DNA of 64,000 bases from Fortiea contorta PCC 7126 (GCF_000332295.1 NZ_KB235930.1:4925895-4989894), one strand, 5' to 3'; numbered from the stretch's first letter, positions 8,689 through 18,164 are shown. Notes: generated by a model from the letters alone, not told the origin. Translations and numbers: made by a program.

Positions 8689-9399
8689 ATGGTATTGATG
8701 GGTTGGCAAGATTATAGAGTTTATGGACATTTACAAGTGGAAAGCAAGCTGGGTATCCTGGTTGTGGATGACCATCAATTAATTTTGACTGGTACTATCG
8801 ATGTCTTAAGTAGAACTTATCCAGAAGCTTGTATTGTTGCGGCGCGAACGGTGAAGGAGACACTGGGACAAGTCCAACGTCACCAGTTTGATTTGATTGT
8901 ATTTGATTTATCGATTCCTACTGAGCTTGGGGATAAAGCGGAAACTGATAAGGGAATTAAGCTGTTGCAAACTTTGCTCAAGGAATATCCCCATCAGAAT
9001 TTTATGGTGCAAACTAGCAATTTAAAGGCGTTAATTCGGATTAAGCACGAGATTGATAATCACCAAGGTGGGTTTGCGATCGCAGACAAAACTTTAGCGG
9101 AAAATGAAATGTTGATGCGGGTGAGTTTGGCGCTGAATGGTGCGACTCATACTAAGGATATCAAAACGGGGATTGAACTCAAACCCGAATGGTTGGATGT
9201 GTTGCGGTTAGCTTTTGAGGAGAGTTTGACAGATTGGGCGATCGCCGAAAAAATGTATAAGTCAGAACGAGCAGTGCGTAATTATTGGACGAAGATTCAA
9301 GATGTTTTGGGTGTGTATCCTGAAGACTGTAAACAAGGTGGTCAAAACATGCGGATTCGCACTGAAAATCGCGCCCGTGAAGAAGGTTTAATTGATTAA
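8689..9399 (+). CDS. Response regulator with C-terminal HTH
   Basis: A 236-residue protein with a receiver domain at about 21-150: acidic pocket D27-D28, phosphorylation site D73 (LIVFDLSIP), switch threonine in VQTSN and lysine K134. The C-terminal part (about 165-236) has a helix-turn-helix-like stretch (SLTDWAIAEKMYKSERAVRNY) used in LuxR/NarL-type or related regulators. It lies 89 nt upstream of a CHASE2 histidine kinase on the same strand, so the two probably form one two-component system. The last residues (RIRTENRAREEGLID) fit a DNA-binding recognition tail. The target genes are unknown; the devBC pair and the DUF928 gene on either side are candidates. Confidence 0.85.
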   Translation: MVLMGWQDYRVYGHLQVESKLGILVVDDHQLILTGTIDVLSRTYPEACIVAARTVKETLGQVQRHQFDLIVFDLSIPTELGDKAETDKGIKLLQTLLKEYPHQNFMVQTSNLKALIRIKHEIDNHQGGFAIADKTLAENEMLMRVSLALNGATHTKDIKTGIELKPEWLDVLRLAFEESLTDWAIAEKMYKSERAVRNYWTKIQDVLGVYPEDCKQGGQNMRIRTENRAREEGLID

Positions 9400-9488
9400 T
9401 TTAGGTTTGCATTTTGCATGTTGAATTGAATTTTGATGAATTGCATTTTGAATTGAATAGTGTTCCCCATTTCCTATTTTGAAAACAG

Positions 9489-11381
9489 ATGAGCAGGAGA
9501 ATCTGGAATCGCATTCGCAAAGAACTTCGGTTGTGGTCGGTGGCTGCGCCTCCGGGAATAATGATACTTTTGTTGGTGGTGTTCATCCGTTTAGTTGGGG
9601 GAATGCAATCTTGGGAATGGATGCTGCTAGATACAATGTTGCGTCTGCGCCCAATAGAATCAGTTGATGAACGTGTGGTAATTGTGGGGATTGATGAAGA
9701 AGATATTGCATTGGCGAAGCAATATCCGGTCCCAGATCAAAAGATTGCTGAATTGCTCACCAAATTGGAAACTTATCAACCGTTGGCTATTGGCTTGGAT
9801 ATTTTTAAAAATGTGCCTGTAGAACCGGGTGGTGCACAACTAGCTCAGGTATTGCAAAACAATTCTCATATTATTGGGATTGAAAAATTGTTCCGACCTG
9901 AACCAGTTCCCCCACCTCAAAGTTTACCAAAGGAACGGGTAGGATTTGTTGATATAATTAATGATGAGGATAGTAAAAATCGCCGCTATTTATTGTTTAC
10001 GTCAAATCCTCAAAATATTAATGAAGATAAATATTCTTTGGCTTTGCGGTTAGTGATGCAGTATCTGCAAGCTAAAAAAATTGAATTAGAAACAGGAACA
10101 AACGACGGCAATACTATTATGATTCGAGGGAGAGAATTCCCCAGAATTAATAGTACTTTCGGCGCATATACGGGAATTAATGATAAGGGATTGTCAATTT
10201 TAATTAACTTTCGCAACACCGCTCAAGCTTTTCGAGTTGTGAAAATGCGGGACGTGATGAATAACAATGTTGACCCAAAATTATTACGCGATCGCATTAT
10301 TTTACTTGGCAATCGCATTATGAGTGCAAGTGATATTTTTTATACATCTGCGTTGCCAAATTTAAAATTAAGTGGACAAATTTATGGTATCGATTATCAC
10401 GCCCATGTGGTCAGTCAAATTCTCAGTCATGTGGAAGATAATCGCCCAATGCTGCACAGTTGGTCAAATATCGCTGAGGATATATGGATATTTGTATGGG
10501 GTTTTCTCCCGATTGTGATTGGAAGACTGACTCAATCTGTCTGGCAAAATTTACTGGGTGTCGGTGTAGCAGGAGTGTGTCTGTTTGGCTGCGGGTATCT
10601 GCTGTTGTGGGTGTGGGGTGTATGGATTCCCGTCGCACCGAGTTTGTTGGTGTTAGCAGCGAATGGGGTGGGTTTGAGTGCTTTTGCATTTTACCAACAT
10701 GATAAATTTCTGCGATCGCAAATTCAAGAACGACAAAACACCATTAAATACGCTTTTGATGTTATTCATAATGGCCCTTTGCAAACCCTCGCTTATGGTT
10801 TAAAACATATGCGTGCTCAAGATATAGCTTATGAGCAATTGTTGAAACAATTTGAAAAGCTGGATCTAGAAATTAGAGAAGTTGGTGATTTTCTCAGACG
10901 AGACGCATTAAGCACAGAAGAAAGTTTACGTATAGGCAGTGGATTAATTCTAGAATTAAACCGACCACTACACGATTTATTATATGAAGTATATTCTAGT
11001 ACTTTAGAACGTAAGGATTTTGAAAATTTTAAAACTATTCGTGTCAAAACTCGCAATTTTGAACCGATTCATGATAAATACTTAAGTAAGGAAGACAAAC
11101 GCGGCATTTGTCTATTTTTAGAAGAAGCTTTGTGTAATGTTGGCAAACATGCCCACGGTGCTAAACGTGTCGAGGCGTCTGGAATTTATGGTGCAAATAT
11201 ATATAAGTTGTGTGTCAAAGATAATGGTTTGGGAATTACTTCCAATGTAGAAAATAAAGGCACAAAGCATTCTAAAAGCCTAGCTAAACAATTAAAAGGA
11301 GAGTTTCGCCGCGAAGCGCTTGTTCCTCGGGGAACTATATGTGAACTAAGTTGGAAACCTAAGCAAGAATTGTGGTTTTGA
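9489..11381 (+). CDS. CHASE2-domain sensor histidine kinase
   Basis: A 630-residue membrane kinase. One membrane segment (about 21-38) leads into an extracytoplasmic CHASE2 domain (about 45-320, with VVIVGIDEEDI and PLAIGLDIFKN), followed by three membrane segments (about 335-400), a dimerisation/phosphoacceptor region of HisKA_3 type and an ATPase domain (about 545-625, EEALCNVGKHA and VKDNGLGI). The likely phosphorylated histidine is H427 in IHNGPLQTL. The family normally has HD or HE at this place; here it is HN. The C-terminal G-box region is weakly conserved. The partner is the response regulator just upstream. The signal is unknown. Confidence 0.9.
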   Translation: MSRRIWNRIRKELRLWSVAAPPGIMILLLVVFIRLVGGMQSWEWMLLDTMLRLRPIESVDERVVIVGIDEEDIALAKQYPVPDQKIAELLTKLETYQPLAIGLDIFKNVPVEPGGAQLAQVLQNNSHIIGIEKLFRPEPVPPPQSLPKERVGFVDIINDEDSKNRRYLLFTSNPQNINEDKYSLALRLVMQYLQAKKIELETGTNDGNTIMIRGREFPRINSTFGAYTGINDKGLSILINFRNTAQAFRVVKMRDVMNNNVDPKLLRDRIILLGNRIMSASDIFYTSALPNLKLSGQIYGIDYHAHVVSQILSHVEDNRPMLHSWSNIAEDIWIFVWGFLPIVIGRLTQSVWQNLLGVGVAGVCLFGCGYLLLWVWGVWIPVAPSLLVLAANGVGLSAFAFYQHDKFLRSQIQERQNTIKYAFDVIHNGPLQTLAYGLKHMRAQDIAYEQLLKQFEKLDLEIREVGDFLRRDALSTEESLRIGSGLILELNRPLHDLLYEVYSSTLERKDFENFKTIRVKTRNFEPIHDKYLSKEDKRGICLFLEEALCNVGKHAHGAKRVEASGIYGANIYKLCVKDNGLGITSNVENKGTKHSKSLAKQLKGEFRREALVPRGTICELSWKPKQELWF

Positions 11382-11544
11382 TCTAGTATCATTTGCTATT
11401 TATTATTGGTCATTTGACTGATGAATGAGGATGATTCTTGCTTGGTGAAGCCACAATTTTAATTCACAGTGTGTCCCCAAAAAAAAGGTAAGAGCGTCAG
11501 CTTTTTAGCAATTTTAGATCACCTTAGAAACAACAAAATCTACC

Positions 11545-12264
11545 ATGAGTCATCAACATTTTGTATTTGAGCGAAATTACCGCAGACTTACAAGTTCCGT
11601 TGTAGGCGTGGTTTTTCTGATGACTGCATTTCCTGTATTAGCTGAGTTTAAACCACGCGATCGCACTCCCGCAACTCCACACACTCGCGCAGGTGGTTCT
11701 CGTCGGTGTTCCAGCCAAGCTACCCAGCTAGCACCACAGACATTTGTCAGTAAAACTGCTTCTACACGTCCCACATTAGCTTGGCACATGTCGAGTCCCC
11801 AAAATGTGCGATTCCGAATCTTTGAATTTTATTCAGACAAAGATCTCAAAATCATTGGTGATGTTAAAGAAATATCCGCAACAGCGGGGATTAACAAACT
11901 AAAACTTCCTCTAGATTATCCAGAATTGAAAGTAGGTAAAACCTATTTATGGCAAATCGCCCTTGATTGTGAAACCGACATAGAAGTTAACCGCGCAGAA
12001 TTTATTGTCATCGATCCGGGAGCACATGCTAAACAACAGTTTTCTAGCATCCCTGAAAGCGTTAATTATTACGCTGAAAATGGATTGTGGTATGAAGCAT
12101 TGGAAGAAGCATTGAAATCCAGCAATCCTGGAAAACTGGGTCAAAATGGAGCAAATTTAGTCAAAGATTTAGCACAATTAGAACTGCTGATTGGTAACGA
12201 CGCTGATCAAAGAAATATTCAAAAACGCATCAAACGTCTTCAGACAATTGGGAGCGATCGCTAA
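11545..12264 (+). CDS. DUF928 domain exported protein
   Basis: A 239-residue protein with a signal sequence (about 15-33, ending VLAEF) and a DUF928 domain: a conserved stretch with RRCSSQ, LAPQ, RPTLAWHMSS, TYLWQIALDC, and a helical C-terminal tail (about 165-239). The domain is largely restricted to cyanobacteria and is often found near CHASE2 proteins, as here: the kinase gene ends 163 nt upstream on the same strand. Its role is unknown; an envelope-side partner of the CHASE2 sensor is a reasonable inference. A perfect hairpin follows the stop codon. Confidence 0.85.
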   Translation: MSHQHFVFERNYRRLTSSVVGVVFLMTAFPVLAEFKPRDRTPATPHTRAGGSRRCSSQATQLAPQTFVSKTASTRPTLAWHMSSPQNVRFRIFEFYSDKDLKIIGDVKEISATAGINKLKLPLDYPELKVGKTYLWQIALDCETDIEVNRAEFIVIDPGAHAKQQFSSIPESVNYYAENGLWYEALEEALKSSNPGKLGQNGANLVKDLAQLELLIGNDADQRNIQKRIKRLQTIGSDR

Positions 12265-12272
12265 TTAATGTT

Positions 12273-12294
12273 GAGACGTAAAATTTTACGTCTC
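12273..12294 (+). terminator. Palindromic hairpin after the DUF928 gene
   Basis: A perfect 22-bp palindrome, arms GAGACGTAAAA and TTTTACGTCTC, starts 8 nt after the stop codon. The same core is repeated at 22477-22506. No clear T run follows, so the termination function is inferred from position. Confidence 0.5.
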
Positions 12295-12417
12295 GACAAA
12301 ATTTGCGGGACAACATAAAACTATTTTTACAGACAATCGAGGCGTTTATTTCACGAATCCACATTTTTTGAGGGATTTTCGCTAGGATTTAAGAGTTATT
12401 TTACCAAGATGGTGAAA

Positions 12418-12678
12418 ATGAGTCGGATCAATCCTTATACTTTACAAATGCAGATTACTCGTATGTTTACGCAGGGGCAATCGTTCTTTGCTACGACTAA
12501 GGTACAGGAATGGTTGAAGGAACGTAATCATAATCCCCTAGATTATGATATTCTTTTTCATCAAAAGCCTGCTCCTCCTGGTTCTAAGGAGGTAATTGTT
12601 GTAGAAATTGAGTTACGCCGCAAAGATGGACAGCCTGTAGACCCCTGGCTGCAAGAACAAGCCAACCTCCATGCTTGA
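12418..12678 (+). CDS. Conserved hypothetical protein, 86 residues
   Basis: A small soluble protein, charged and without signal or membrane segments. The chosen start (ATG 12418, MSRINPYTLQM) has GGTGA just upstream; an ATG three codons earlier (12409) is possible. The regular composition, the closed C-terminus (VIVVEIELRRKDGQ) and the position as a separate unit suggest a real gene. I recognise no family. Confidence 0.65.
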   Translation: MSRINPYTLQMQITRMFTQGQSFFATTKVQEWLKERNHNPLDYDILFHQKPAPPGSKEVIVVEIELRRKDGQPVDPWLQEQANLHA

Positions 12679-12769
12679 TATGGACAAGTCTAAAGGATGT
12701 AGACGCACAGCGGTGAGCCGCAGGCTAGAATGAAACGTAAAAAAAATTAAGCTTTTCATCCTTTATCCT

Positions 12770-14125
12770 TCAATTGACCATCATTTTTATTCCATATTTG
12801 GGACGCAAGGTAAAAGCGGGCCAGGGTACGATTTGTTGGTCTGGTATCAATGTCAATCGAAATTGTTGGGCAATGGTTGCTAACAATAAGACGGCTTCCA
12901 TGTTGGCGAAGGATTTACCAATGCAAATTCTCGAACCTCCACCGAAGGGAAAATACGCAAACGTTGGTAACTTTTTCGCTAAATCTTCACTCCAGCGATC
13001 GGGGTTAAATACTTCAGGTTCATCAAAATAACGAGGGTCGCGGTGCATCACCCACTGACTCATAAACACACCATCTCCAGCTTTTAAGGGATAGCCAGCT
13101 ATTTCGCATTCATGCAAAACTTTACGAGCCATTGCCCAAACGGGTGGGTATAATCGCATCACTTCCATGATCACTTTCTCAGTGTAAGTTAATTGGGGTA
13201 AGTCTGCGATCGCTGGTGTCCGTCCACCTAACACTGTTTCTAATTCTGCTTGCAGTTTATGTTCTACTTCTGGATGTTGTGATAGCAAGTACCAAGTCCA
13301 AGATAGTGTCAGAGCGGTGGTTTCATGTCCCGCGAGAAACAGCGTCATTACTTCATCCCGCAGTTGTCGGTCACTCATCCCTACGCCGTTTTCATCTCTA
13401 ACTTGCAGTAGCATTGAGAGCAAATCGCCTGCGTCTTCATTGCTTTGTTTTCGCTGTTGGATAATGCCATAAATGAGCTGATCCATTTGTTGCATTGCTT
13501 TTTGAAACCGCAGGTTATGGGGAGCGGGTACCCAATCTGGTAATAAATATAACAAGAAGTTAGTGTTTCTGGACTCAAAATATTCTATGCTGACTTGCAT
13601 CGCTTTACCGATATTTTCTACTTCTGTGGCTACGTCGGCTCCAAATAAGGTTTTAGCGACAATTTCTAAGGTCAGTCCCATCATGTCTTCGTGAATATCC
13701 CGAATTTCACCACGACTCCAGGTAGGAAGTAGGCGTTTGGTATAATCCACCATCACTTCTCCATAGGAAAAAATCCGCTCTCGATGAAATGCTGGTTGCA
13801 TTAATCGTCGTTGATGTTGCCAAAAACTCCCTTCACTTGTTACTAACCCGTTACCTAACATTCTCCCCAGAATTTGTAAACTTTGATGTTTGATAAATTG
13901 ACTGTTTTTAGTCACTAGCACTTCTTCAATGTAGTCTGGGTGGTTGAGTTGATATGCTGGAGAGAGGGGGAGTTTCCAAAAGACGACATCGCCGTATTCT
14001 TTGGCACACTTGGTTGTGAAACCTAACGGGTCGCGGCTGTATTCTGGAAGCAGTCCCAGGAATGGGTGTCCCTTGGGGCTGGGAGGATAATTATGAGAAG
14101 GTTGAGTTTTGGATAATGAAACCAT
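12770..14125 (-). CDS. Cytochrome P450 (CYP110-like)
   Basis: A 451-residue soluble monooxygenase. The oxygen-binding helix AGHETT is at 265-270, the ExxR pair at E321/R324, and the haem-binding loop FPFGGGSRICIG carries the ligand C401. Length and motifs fit a complete active P450; the N-terminus PSPKGHPFLGLLPEYSRDP and the overall sequence resemble cyanobacterial CYP110 enzymes, which oxidise fatty acids or terpenoids. It is a single gene, flanked by unrelated small genes, so the substrate and the ferredoxin partner cannot be read from context. Confidence 0.92.
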   Translation of the reverse strand: MVSLSKTQPSHNYPPSPKGHPFLGLLPEYSRDPLGFTTKCAKEYGDVVFWKLPLSPAYQLNHPDYIEEVLVTKNSQFIKHQSLQILGRMLGNGLVTSEGSFWQHQRRLMQPAFHRERIFSYGEVMVDYTKRLLPTWSRGEIRDIHEDMMGLTLEIVAKTLFGADVATEVENIGKAMQVSIEYFESRNTNFLLYLLPDWVPAPHNLRFQKAMQQMDQLIYGIIQQRKQSNEDAGDLLSMLLQVRDENGVGMSDRQLRDEVMTLFLAGHETTALTLSWTWYLLSQHPEVEHKLQAELETVLGGRTPAIADLPQLTYTEKVIMEVMRLYPPVWAMARKVLHECEIAGYPLKAGDGVFMSQWVMHRDPRYFDEPEVFNPDRWSEDLAKKLPTFAYFPFGGGSRICIGKSFANMEAVLLLATIAQQFRLTLIPDQQIVPWPAFTLRPKYGIKMMVN

Positions 14126-14293
14126 AATTATTTAGTTGACAAAATTTTATTTAACTACTATTTATCGTACTGAAGTTTTTTGATTTTTTCACTTCTATGT
14201 ATAAAAATATAAGTAACTAGATTTACAGTATTTTCTCCAAGCAATCAGCTATTAGTAAATATAATCTAAATTACCAAGGAAGAATCAAAGATT

Positions 14294-14485
14294 TTGAGCA
14301 AAAATATAGTAGCATTTGTCAGTAGTGTAATCTTCACTATGGGAGCAGTTATTTTAATCAAAGATTTGGTTAAAACTTACAATATACCTGTATTTGTGAC
14401 TGTAACTGTTGCTATTTTTAGTAGTTATATTTTGATGTTTCTTAGTGTATTATACAATGTTTTATTTAGATACAAAAACAAATAA
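14294..14485 (+). CDS. Small two-segment membrane protein, 63 residues
   Basis: The frame starts with TTG at 14294, preceded by AAGGAAGA about 13 nt upstream, and ends with a basic tail (FRYKNK). Two hydrophobic segments (about 5-22 and 31-57) would place it in a membrane as a hairpin. No family is recognised and the non-ATG start makes it less certain. Confidence 0.45.
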   Translation: MSKNIVAFVSSVIFTMGAVILIKDLVKTYNIPVFVTVTVAIFSSYILMFLSVLYNVLFRYKNK

Positions 14486-14502
14486 AATATTGTTAATTAG
14501 AA

Positions 14503-15690
14503 TTATGAATTACGAATTACAAAAGCTGGTGTAGCGATACCGCGTTTAACTAGATTTGCTTCTAGTTCTTTGATAAATTTATGGTCTGCTTCTGGTAGAG
14601 ATTGGTAATTGCTGTTATTTTCTAGGAAAGCGAATGCATTCCGGAATTGCTGGGGGAGAGCAAAGAAAGGAGAATCAAAGTGACAAGAAATAATTTGCTG
14701 AAAATCCCAATTTGCTACTTTGTCAGCCCAGTCGAGTACTTGTTGCGGTGCTTGGGGAAAAATCAGAGTTTGTAAAATTGGTGCGACAAAAGGACGCCCA
14801 TTTCCTCTTAGGTGATCGAACGATCGCTGCCAGTTTGCTTGCCAACGAAAGGGAAATAAACCAAAATATGCTCTAGGCGATCGCTCTGGCGCTTGGAGTG
14901 CATCACGAAACATCTGCCCTAGTCGAGTTAACTCTACAGCACTAGGACGAAAATAAACAGCAAATAATGCTATTTTTTGCCATCCTTGGCGACGATTGGC
15001 GGGAGTGTCGGCGATCGCTTGGAGAGCATTGTCCCTGGCGTGGAATAATAAGGGGTATGGGTCTAATTGGGCGATCGCCGGTGGTGCTTCGGGGATGGAG
15101 AGCACAGAGTCAGTGACAAGGAGAGTGCGCGATCGTTTATGAAAAAATGCGACTTCTACGAATGATCCTTTACCGAGGTTAATGTCGAGTATGGCATAGT
15201 CAAACTCGTGAGCGAAAGGCGCTTGGCGATCGTCTGTTGGGAGTACCTGGGTGCGTTTTTGCGGGAACCCCAACCAACTTAGAGGTAAGTTAAACGGGAA
15301 ACTCCATTGATGGGGAGCGACAAATACTTCTGCTTGGGGAAAGCGTCTCGCAAAGGGGCCGACAAAAACTTTGTGTTCTAGTCCAGAACTGGTTGGTAAG
15401 ATAATATACTTGACTGCTCCATGCTCAGAGACTAGCTCGTTAATTAGGCGCACACATTCGGGTGTCGGTGCTACAGGTGCATAAATTAAAAGCCCACCTG
15501 CTTCGAGTTTAATAATCGTCATGCGAATCGGCACTATAGTATGCAGAATGCCTTGGAGTTGCTCAAATATCCAAATCGTGTCTTTAACTACTTCAAAGCT
15601 GAGTGTCCGCCGTTTGCCATAGGGGTAAAGTGGTACAACGGGCCAAAATGGCCATGACCAGTCTTTTGGATTTATGTTTTGTGAGTTCAT
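14503..15690 (-). CDS. DUF4336 domain protein
   Basis: A 395-residue protein matching the DUF4336 family found in cyanobacteria and plants. It starts with an aromatic-rich stretch (DWSWPFWPVVPLYPYGKRRTL) and has LLIYAPVAPTPECVRLI and VKYIILPTSSGLEHKVFVGP, an arrangement reminiscent of metallo-beta-lactamase folds but without the usual HxHxDH metal site. A DSVL motif (about 195-200) and a C-terminal ISCHFDSPF are also visible. Its function is unknown; no catalytic claim is made. The gene stands alone, and a dispersed repeat follows its start region. Confidence 0.85.
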   Translation of the reverse strand: MNSQNINPKDWSWPFWPVVPLYPYGKRRTLSFEVVKDTIWIFEQLQGILHTIVPIRMTIIKLEAGGLLIYAPVAPTPECVRLINELVSEHGAVKYIILPTSSGLEHKVFVGPFARRFPQAEVFVAPHQWSFPFNLPLSWLGFPQKRTQVLPTDDRQAPFAHEFDYAILDINLGKGSFVEVAFFHKRSRTLLVTDSVLSIPEAPPAIAQLDPYPLLFHARDNALQAIADTPANRRQGWQKIALFAVYFRPSAVELTRLGQMFRDALQAPERSPRAYFGLFPFRWQANWQRSFDHLRGNGRPFVAPILQTLIFPQAPQQVLDWADKVANWDFQQIISCHFDSPFFALPQQFRNAFAFLENNSNYQSLPEADHKFIKELEANLVKRGIATPAFVIRNS

Positions 15691-15735
15691 TAGACCTCTT
15701 GCATAAATATTTTGGTGTTACTGACAATATTGTTG

Positions 15736-15812
15736 AAAGGTTCGCGCAAAGGCGCAAAGGCGCGAAGAAGAACGCAAAAAATTGGACTTTTGTAAGAGAC
15801 TTCATGAGCCGC
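15736..15812. repeat. Dispersed GCGCAAAGGCGC-type repeat
   Basis: A block with GCGCAAAGGCGCAAAGGCGC followed by a segment containing GGACTTTTGTAAGAGACT. A closely similar arrangement (GCGCAAAGACGCAAAG followed by GGACTTTTACAAGAGACT) lies at about 31165-31202, and shorter versions at 37567-37600 and 50735-50800. It is a non-coding dispersed repeat family in this genome. Confidence 0.6.
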
Positions 15813-15918
15813 GCTCACAAGGAACAATAAAAATATCTCTTTCCCTGTTCCCTATTTTTAGGGTAGGTCTATTGTCGTGCTTTTGGGCAATTTTTATGCT
15901 GAATATATATGTTGTTAG

Positions 15919-16251
15919 TCATTTAATTTCTACATTAGCTAAGTTTTCATCTTTTTCTAGAAATAATTCTATTAAACCTATTGTGCCAATAAAAAAAGTA
16001 TAAATACCGTAAGATATGGGCTTTTTATTTTTTTGAATTGCGTATACAGCAGCGATTATTCCTTCTAAGAAATGAGATGTTAAAGCAAAACGTCCTATCC
16101 AAAAAATGGGATTGAGACTATCGGGAATTTGATAATTAACCGAGGTGGCGTAAATGTTTCCTAGTTCCCATGTAATCGCACTGATAATTAGAACTGTGGA
16201 GATAACTTTGATAACTGGAAAAAGCGTAGTTTTTATTTGATTGAAAATCAT
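15919..16251 (-). CDS. Small membrane protein (three to four segments)
   Basis: A 110-residue integral membrane protein. Start ATG 16251 (MIFNQIKTTLF) is chosen because the alternative at 16311 would overlap the end of the preceding gene by 22 nt. Hydrophobic segments lie at about 10-30, 45-70 and 75-100; a HFLEGIIAAVYAI motif with paired H and E sits in the middle, a pattern reminiscent of TMEM254/DUF4499 proteins, though this is only a visual likeness. It follows the PLP-enzyme gene on the same strand by 38 nt and may be cotranscribed with it. Confidence 0.6.
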   Translation of the reverse strand: MIFNQIKTTLFPVIKVISTVLIISAITWELGNIYATSVNYQIPDSLNPIFWIGRFALTSHFLEGIIAAVYAIQKNKKPISYGIYTFFIGTIGLIELFLEKDENLANVEIK

Positions 16252-16289
16252 GGTGTGGGAATGGAGAATTGAAAATATGGTACGGGGAA

Positions 16290-17222
16290 TTAGGAATGGT
16301 TGTGAGAGCAACTTTTATGAGTCTCTAATCCTTGATTTCCCTGCAAGCCACCAGTGTGTATTAATAATAAGCGATCGCCTATAGAAAAAAATTCCTGCTG
16401 CAGCAAGTCCATAACTCCATAAAACATTTTGGCGGTGTAGACATAATCAAGGGGTACGCCGTGGTCTTGAGTGAATTGCTGGCTGAAGGTTAATAGTTGA
16501 TTGTTGACTTTAGCGTAACCACCGAAATGATAATCGCAGATCAGTTTCCAGGATGGGGAAAAATTAGACGGTACAGGTAAACCAGAAGCGAGGTAATTTG
16601 TCAATAACTGCTCAATTTCTAAGGCGAGAAAATCTCCGTTTTTGAGTACAGGAAAACCAATTACTCGCTGTTTTGGATGCAAGGAAAGGGCAATTCCTGC
16701 CAAGGTAGTACCAGTACCGCAAGCTAAACATATAGTATCAAATGCAGAGTGTTTCGGAAGTATCTCTGTGCAGCCACGGACACCATTGAGGTTGCTACCA
16801 CCTTCGGGGATGAAAAACACCTCACCAAAACGTTGCTGTAAGTCTTTTTGCAGAGCGATCGCATTTCTGTGACGGTAAGTTTCGCGGTCAATGTAAAATA
16901 GCTGCATACCTTGTTGGGTGGCGAAACTCAGGGTAGGATTCAGAGGTAGTGTTTCTTCCCCACGAATAACGCCGATAGTGTGGAAACCCAAAAGATTTCC
17001 AGCGGCCGCAGTTGCATATATGTGGTTAGAATAAGCACCGCCAAAGGTAAGCACAGTTGTAAAATTTTTGTCTCTAGCTTCCATGAGGTTATATTTCAAC
17101 TTAAACCACTTATTACCGTTAACCCACGGATGCATACAATCAAGGCGTAGCACTGACAATTCTACACCGACATTTTGAGCAATAATACTTTTAATTGTTT
17201 GTATCTTACTTTCATATTTCAT
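16290..17222 (-). CDS. PLP-dependent D-cysteine desulfhydrase / ACC deaminase family
   Basis: A 310-residue enzyme of the ACC deaminase/D-cysteine desulfhydrase family (fold type II). The PLP-binding lysine is K38 in NGNKWFKLKYN; TFGGAYSNHIYATAAAG and the phosphate-binding ACGTGTTLAGIA follow at the expected places. The family removes ammonia from D-cysteine (giving pyruvate and sulfide) or from 1-aminocyclopropane-1-carboxylate; the NKWFKL version is more typical of the D-cysteine group, but substrate cannot be settled by eye. Length is normal and no motif is missing. Confidence 0.85.
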   Translation of the reverse strand: MKYESKIQTIKSIIAQNVGVELSVLRLDCMHPWVNGNKWFKLKYNLMEARDKNFTTVLTFGGAYSNHIYATAAAGNLLGFHTIGVIRGEETLPLNPTLSFATQQGMQLFYIDRETYRHRNAIALQKDLQQRFGEVFFIPEGGSNLNGVRGCTEILPKHSAFDTICLACGTGTTLAGIALSLHPKQRVIGFPVLKNGDFLALEIEQLLTNYLASGLPVPSNFSPSWKLICDYHFGGYAKVNNQLLTFSQQFTQDHGVPLDYVYTAKMFYGVMDLLQQEFFSIGDRLLLIHTGGLQGNQGLETHKSCSHNHS

Positions 17223-17371
17223 AAAAAATTACACAGGAGTTGAGAAACTCACTAAAGACCTTACCATGCAATATTTCTACATTTATTGTCAGCCATATAA
17301 ATCATATTTGTTTTAAAGAAAAAACTCAGTACACTTTTACTCCCTGTTAAGATTTTCCAACTTCTGCAATA

Positions 17372-17496
17372 ATACCAATTCTCTAAATGTTGGCAACACA
17401 TCAATAACCTGTAAGGGCGTAGGCTCCGCCTTCCCGCAGGGTACGGCCGTTCGCCCCTACCAATTTATCTGTTATCCCCTTTTGGCGAATTGGTAT
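17372..17496. mobile_element. MITE-like element, 125 bp, ATACCAATTC termini
   Basis: The element begins ATACCAATTC and ends GAATTGGTAT, a perfect 10-bp terminal inverted repeat. It carries no gene. The interior (GGCAACACATCAATAACCTG, GTACGGCCGT, CCAATTTATCTGTT) reappears in inverted orientation at 56962-57111, and another element with the same termini is at 38668-38758. It occupies most of the gap between the PLP enzyme and PNPOx-like genes. A transposase acting in trans is expected but not in the window. Confidence 0.7.
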
Positions 17497-17578
17497 AAGT
17501 CTATTGAAAACTTGCTAAATTACCACATCAGAAATAAGCTGAAAAATAGGTAAGTTCCCAGCATAAATTTGAGAATCT

Positions 17579-18139
17579 ATGGCTAAAATTTTTGATTATA
17601 TCACTGAAGAATTACAAAAATTTATTGCTGCTCAAAATCTTTTTTTTGTGGCTTCTGCTCCCCTGAGTCCAACAGGTCATGTTAATCTTTCTCCTAAAGG
17701 ACTAGGCGGTTTTCGTGTCCTGTCCCCCCATCGTGTGGGTTATTTGGATCTGACAGGTAGTGGGAACGAAACTTCAGCCCATCTATTAGAAAACGGGCGA
17801 ATTACTTTTATGTTTTGCGCTTTTCAAGAACCTGCAGGTATTTTGCGACTCTATGGTCGAGGATATGTGATTATACCCAGTTCACCCGATTGGGAGGCTC
17901 TGTATCCCTTGTTTCCGGAAATTCCGGGAGCGCGCCAAATTATCATAGCTGATATTGATCGCGTGCAAACTTCTTGTGGTTTTGGTGTACCACTATATGA
18001 ATATCAAGGTCAACGAGAAACTTTAGTGAAATGGGCGCATGGAAAAGGAAAAAAAGGATTGAAAAAATATCATGAGCAAAAAAACATGGTCAGTATTGAT
18101 GGTTTAGTTACACCGTTGAATCGGGAAGAGGAAAGATAG
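17579..18139 (+). CDS. Pyridoxamine 5'-phosphate oxidase-like flavin protein
   Basis: A 186-residue protein with the split-barrel fold of PNPOx-like proteins: FIAAQNLFFVASAPLSPTG, then VNLSPKGLGGFRVLSP, VGYLDLTGSGNETSAHL and GRITFMFCAF. Members bind FMN or related cofactors and carry out redox reactions; many are uncharacterised. The C-terminal tail (KWAHGKGKKGLKKYHEQKN) is basic. The start at ATG 17579 has no strong ribosome binding site. It is a single transcription unit ending 26 nt from the stop of the convergent pentapeptide gene. Confidence 0.85.
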   Translation: MAKIFDYITEELQKFIAAQNLFFVASAPLSPTGHVNLSPKGLGGFRVLSPHRVGYLDLTGSGNETSAHLLENGRITFMFCAFQEPAGILRLYGRGYVIIPSSPDWEALYPLFPEIPGARQIIIADIDRVQTSCGFGVPLYEYQGQRETLVKWAHGKGKKGLKKYHEQKNMVSIDGLVTPLNREEER

Positions 18140-18164
18140 GGAATGGTGTTTTTGTTTCGTGTGG

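Noticed and set aside
14503-15690. Active metallo-beta-lactamase
   Set aside because: The DUF4336 protein lacks HxHxDH, so no hydrolase function is claimed.
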